Part shown: in pieces, positions 6,223-8,297 of the stretch
How the letters are laid out: each line of letters starts with the position of its first letter
How positions within the stretch are numbered: position 1 is the stretch's first letter
NCBI GenBank assembly: GCA_030610965.1
Contig: JAUWQU010000133.1
Span: 1-8,297, forward strand
Source of the DNA: Phycisphaerae bacterium
GTDB lineage: Bacteria > Planctomycetota > Phycisphaerae > SM23-33
DNA: 8,297 bases
Direction: 5' to 3'
Made by a program: the position numbers and the translations under genes
The notes under the pieces: generated by a model
Database searches by the model: none
Told to the model about the DNA's origin: nothing
The model's input: only the letters and a program-made list of their open reading frames with translations

Positions 6223-6241
6223 AAAGAGTAGCCTGTCCCCT

Positions 6242-6688
6242 CTATTCCCCAGCCTTTTCCACCTGGGTTGGCCAGGCACCTTGGCCGTTACCGCCTTTGA
6301 ACCAAACACGTAGATTCTTGCCAATTGACGAAACGACATGCTCGCGATCAAAACTATGGGACTGACCATCGATCTCAACTCGCTGTCGCTTAATCACCCT
6401 GTCGCCCGGCTTCAGGTCCAAGTCATTAAGTGCAGCAATATTACGAGCGCGAAGCTCTTCGTCGATCTTCGTTGATGCGACTCTGAAGCTATCCTTGCTC
6501 AGGGCTAAGCTGAGGGAGTGCCCGAACGCGATCTGCCGCCCTGTTACCGGACGCAACTGCTCGCCGGGGTGTATTGCTGAGGCAACGCTGTCTTCGAGTC
6601 TGGCAGCAGCCGTTAACTCTGTGTCGCATGAGATGTCTACTTCGAGCAGTGCCGCAAGTTTGATTTGATGTTCATTTGGATTTGCCAT
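6242..6688 (-). CDS. Hypothetical protein, 148 residues
   Basis: I do not recognise this protein. It is soluble-looking, with no signal peptide, no membrane segment and only one cysteine. The N-terminal half (MANPNEHQIKLAALLEV, then ELTAAARLEDSVASAI) looks helical. The C-terminal half contains a beta-rich segment, LKPGDRVIKRQRVEIDGQ, and a well-formed end KNLRVWFKGGNGQGAWPTQVE. Coherent amphipathic sequence and an isolated strand with no overlapping gene argue that it is real. The DNA is visibly less GC-rich than its neighbours. ATG at 6688 has a weak GGGA about six bases upstream. It converges on the HAD gene with 34 bp between and is separated by 97 bp from the mutarotase gene end, so it is likely its own transcription unit and not part of the sugar pathway. 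No function is proposed. Confidence 0.7.
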   Translation of the reverse strand: MANPNEHQIKLAALLEVDISCDTELTAAARLEDSVASAIHPGEQLRPVTGRQIAFGHSLSLALSKDSFRVASTKIDEELRARNIAALNDLDLKPGDRVIKRQRVEIDGQSHSFDREHVVSSIGKNLRVWFKGGNGQGAWPTQVEKAGE

Positions 6689-6785
6689 GCGAGTCCCAGT
6701 GTTAGCTAACGAGGTTTCTCAATTCTTCTCCGCCTCGGGACGGGCATTGCTCCCCGGACCAAGGAGAACGGTACGCAAGACCTCC

Positions 6786-7940
6786 TCATTTGCCCAACTG
6801 CCCGGTCATCAGAAACTCGTGGCAGACCGGCGCCGTTACCTTCTTGCCCGTTATCGACGTGAACGTCACCTCGCCCGGCGCGAAGCTCGCCGTCCGCACG
6901 CACTTGAAGCCCTTGGGCACCTTCACCACGCCCTGGATGTGATTGACGACCGTAGGCCGGGCCTTCGACAGCTTCACCGCCGTGGGAATGCCCATGGTGC
7001 TGAGCTGGTTTCGGCCTACCGACTCGGCCGCGGTGTTGGCGAAGTACGCACATACATCCTCCAGCCCCAGGCAGCGGTTCCGACCGTTCCACGGCGAGCT
7101 GTGCCGCCCGCGATTGGATATCCACATCACCGTCGCCGGCAGCATGGCCGGATCCTTCAGCGAGAACCACATGAAGCCCTCGTCCTGAATCGTCGCCGTC
7201 GTCCACGCCGGACCCCTGGACGCCCGCGCCCATACGCCGAGCAGGTCGGTAAAGCCCGTCCGTACGGGATGCCGCGAGCAGTCCCCGACGGCTGGGTCCT
7301 TCCACTTCAGCGGCACCTTGGCCAGGCTGGTGAACTTGGCGCTGACCGCCAGCGACTGGTAATGTCCGATCTCCGGGTCGTCGAAGTCCGTGGGGTTGGT
7401 CATGCCCAGCTTGAACGGGCTGGTCGCCACGGCCAGCGAGCCGGGCTTGTCCGGCACGGCCAGCATTGAGTGATGGCCCAGCGGGGCCCTCGTCGAAAAC
7501 CCCTCCAGCACGTGCTGGCAGTAAACCACGTTATGCCCGTCGATCAGGCCTAGCCGCTTGGTGACCTTGCCGGGCAGCGCCTTTGTCCGCATCGTCATCG
7601 TCAGCCGGACGGCGGGGCCCTCGACATCGACGCCGACGAACCGCCACTTACCGGTAGCAGGCTCGCCATGACAAACGTGCCGCACGCCGCGACAGACCCC
7701 CGGCGCGCCAAAAGGCATGCAGAAGAAGTCGCCCCGCAGCGCCCGGAGAACCGGCTCGTCGAGCCTGACCTTCTCGCCCTGCCACGGCGAGATAAAGTAT
7801 GGCTGGACCGGCGAGGCCGAGTCACGATAGAACGTCACCGGCGCCATCTGCCCGCCAAGCTCCGTGACAGCCAGCTCGACCTGCCCGTTGGCCATGACCC
7901 GCGACGCCTGCCCCGAGATAACCTTTCGCTTAGCCTTCAT
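6786..7940 (-). CDS. Galactose mutarotase-like (aldose 1-epimerase fold) protein
   Basis: This 384-residue, probably cytosolic protein most resembles the galactose-mutarotase-like superfamily. Supporting features are an N-terminal strand pair ending in LAVTELGGQMAPVTF, a substrate-site His91 in HVCHGEP, a GHH segment at 155-157, and Glu294 in CLGLEDVCAYF after WISNRGR and PWNGR motifs. Their spacing matches the His/His/Glu arrangement known for galactose mutarotase (about 90-100, 170, 300). It may interconvert sugar anomers or only bind a sugar, and the assignment rests on motifs, not overall similarity. ATG at 7940 is chosen because AGGAG lies eight bases upstream and because the frame further upstream (to 8162) runs through a 7-bp repeat tract and the tRNA promoter. 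The gene is monocistronic and separated from the hypothetical gene by 97 bp. Confidence 0.8.
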   Translation of the reverse strand: MKAKRKVISGQASRVMANGQVELAVTELGGQMAPVTFYRDSASPVQPYFISPWQGEKVRLDEPVLRALRGDFFCMPFGAPGVCRGVRHVCHGEPATGKWRFVGVDVEGPAVRLTMTMRTKALPGKVTKRLGLIDGHNVVYCQHVLEGFSTRAPLGHHSMLAVPDKPGSLAVATSPFKLGMTNPTDFDDPEIGHYQSLAVSAKFTSLAKVPLKWKDPAVGDCSRHPVRTGFTDLLGVWARASRGPAWTTATIQDEGFMWFSLKDPAMLPATVMWISNRGRHSSPWNGRNRCLGLEDVCAYFANTAAESVGRNQLSTMGIPTAVKLSKARPTVVNHIQGVVKVPKGFKCVRTASFAPGEVTFTSITGKKVTAPVCHEFLMTGQLGK

Positions 7941-7968
7941 GCCGCAATCTCCTGTCTCGAAGAGAAGG

Positions 7969-7998
7969 TAGTAGGTAATAGATAGTAGGTAATAGTAG
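7969..7998. repeat. Heptamer tandem tract F in the mutarotase leader
   Basis: The plus strand reads TAGTAGG, TAATAGA, TAGTAGG, TAATAGT: two copies of a 14-bp unit that is itself two heptamers. TAG stands at 7972, 7979, 7986 and 7993 with exact 7-bp spacing. The tract begins 28 bp upstream of the mutarotase ATG, next to a purine run GAAGAGAAGG. Its minus-strand TACTAT words could serve as -10 elements, which is speculative. Confidence 0.7.
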
Positions 7999-8118
7999 AC
8001 GGAATCCACGAGCCGGTAAAGCGGAACCGGGAACCCGTGGTTGCGTCTGCGAGGCCCCCTCGCCTCAGCGAGCAGGGCAGTTGGGCAAGTTTTCCGCCGC
8101 CGGGTCCTGCCCCGCACG

Positions 8119-8146
8119 TTGCGGCCGGCCGGGAAGCTGGTATAAT
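8119..8146 (+). promoter_or_regulatory. Promoter of the tRNA-Pro gene
   Basis: A perfect TATAAT at 8141-8146 is preceded at 16 bp by TTGCGG (8119-8124), which keeps the conserved TTG of the -35 box. A start near 8153 lies about 12 bases before the mature tRNA. Position and consensus make it the likely tRNA promoter. Confidence 0.7.
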
Positions 8147-8164
8147 CGCCCCGAACAGACAACC

Positions 8165-8238
8165 CGGGGCGTAGCTCAGCTTGGCAGAGTGCCGGCTTTG
8201 GGAGCAGGATGTCGGAGGTTCAACTCCTCTCGCCCCGA
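8165..8238 (+). tRNA. tRNA-Pro (anticodon UGG)
   Basis: A full cloverleaf can be drawn. The acceptor stem CGGGGCG/CGCCCCG is perfect, the D arm is GCTC-AGCTTGGCA-GAGT, and the anticodon loop TTTGGGA has TGG at 8199-8201. The variable loop is ATGTC and the T arm is GGAGG-TTCAACT-CCTCT, with discriminator A at 8238. The C1-G72 end pair and the D loop match bacterial tRNA-Pro. CCA is not encoded; the next bases are TTCC. One oddity is a G-A mismatch in the anticodon stem (8194 with 8206). This tRNA reads CCA and, by wobble, other proline codons. Confidence 0.93.
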
Positions 8239-8297
8239 TTCCTAACCCGTTGGGAACAAGGGGGGCTTAGTGTTGGGCTGCAATAATTCGGCGGAAT

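Noticed and set aside
6687..7469. 260-codon plus-strand open frame
   Set aside because: It is antisense to the mutarotase-like gene, is arginine-rich low-complexity in translation and has no motif; a shadow frame.
8239..8297. Possible terminator or second tRNA after tRNA-Pro
   Set aside because: Only a trivial CCC/GGG pairing is visible, with no T-run and no second cloverleaf.

Overview
The window looks like a chromosomal stretch of a GC-rich environmental bacterium. A secreted sialate O-acetylesterase-type esterase, a cytoplasmic mutarotase-like protein, a small polysaccharide-biosynthesis cassette and repeat-filled intergenic gaps fit Planctomycetota or a related PVC lineage. That placement is inference, because no marker gene is present.

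Layout. Positions 1-269 hold a 102-bp imperfect palindrome and two GC-rich hairpins. A minus-strand gene (1892-270) encodes an exported SGNH/SASA esterase. An 851-bp gap (1893-2743) has no convincing gene but holds a candidate minus-strand promoter with an operator-like palindrome, three tracts of 7-bp repeats and a short 9-bp repeat. A tight plus-strand operon follows: NAD-dependent sugar-nucleotide epimerase/dehydratase (2744-3727), PglC/WcaJ-type phosphoglycosyl transferase (3751-4488), ATP-grasp ligase (4484-5506) and HAD phosphatase (5506-6207). Two minus-strand genes come next: an unrecognised 148-residue protein (6688-6242) and a mutarotase-fold protein (7940-6786). The window ends with a plus-strand tRNA-Pro(UGG) (8165-8238) behind a consensus TATAAT box.

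The four operon genes could make an activated sugar, load it as a phosphosugar onto a polyprenyl-phosphate carrier, and modify it with an ATP-dependent ligation and a phosphatase step. No glycosyltransferase, polymerase or flippase is in view, so the cassette would have to work with genes elsewhere.

The most unusual signal is not a gene. Six separate intergenic tracts all have an exact 7-bp period and share one degenerate heptamer (about R-N-C-T-W-N-N; the other strand carries TAG or TGA in every unit). Two of them supply the stop codons of the adjacent genes. The second notable point is that the ATP-grasp gene has no ATG, GTG or TTG that would give a complete N-terminus. It appears to start at ATT, overlapping the stop of the preceding gene.
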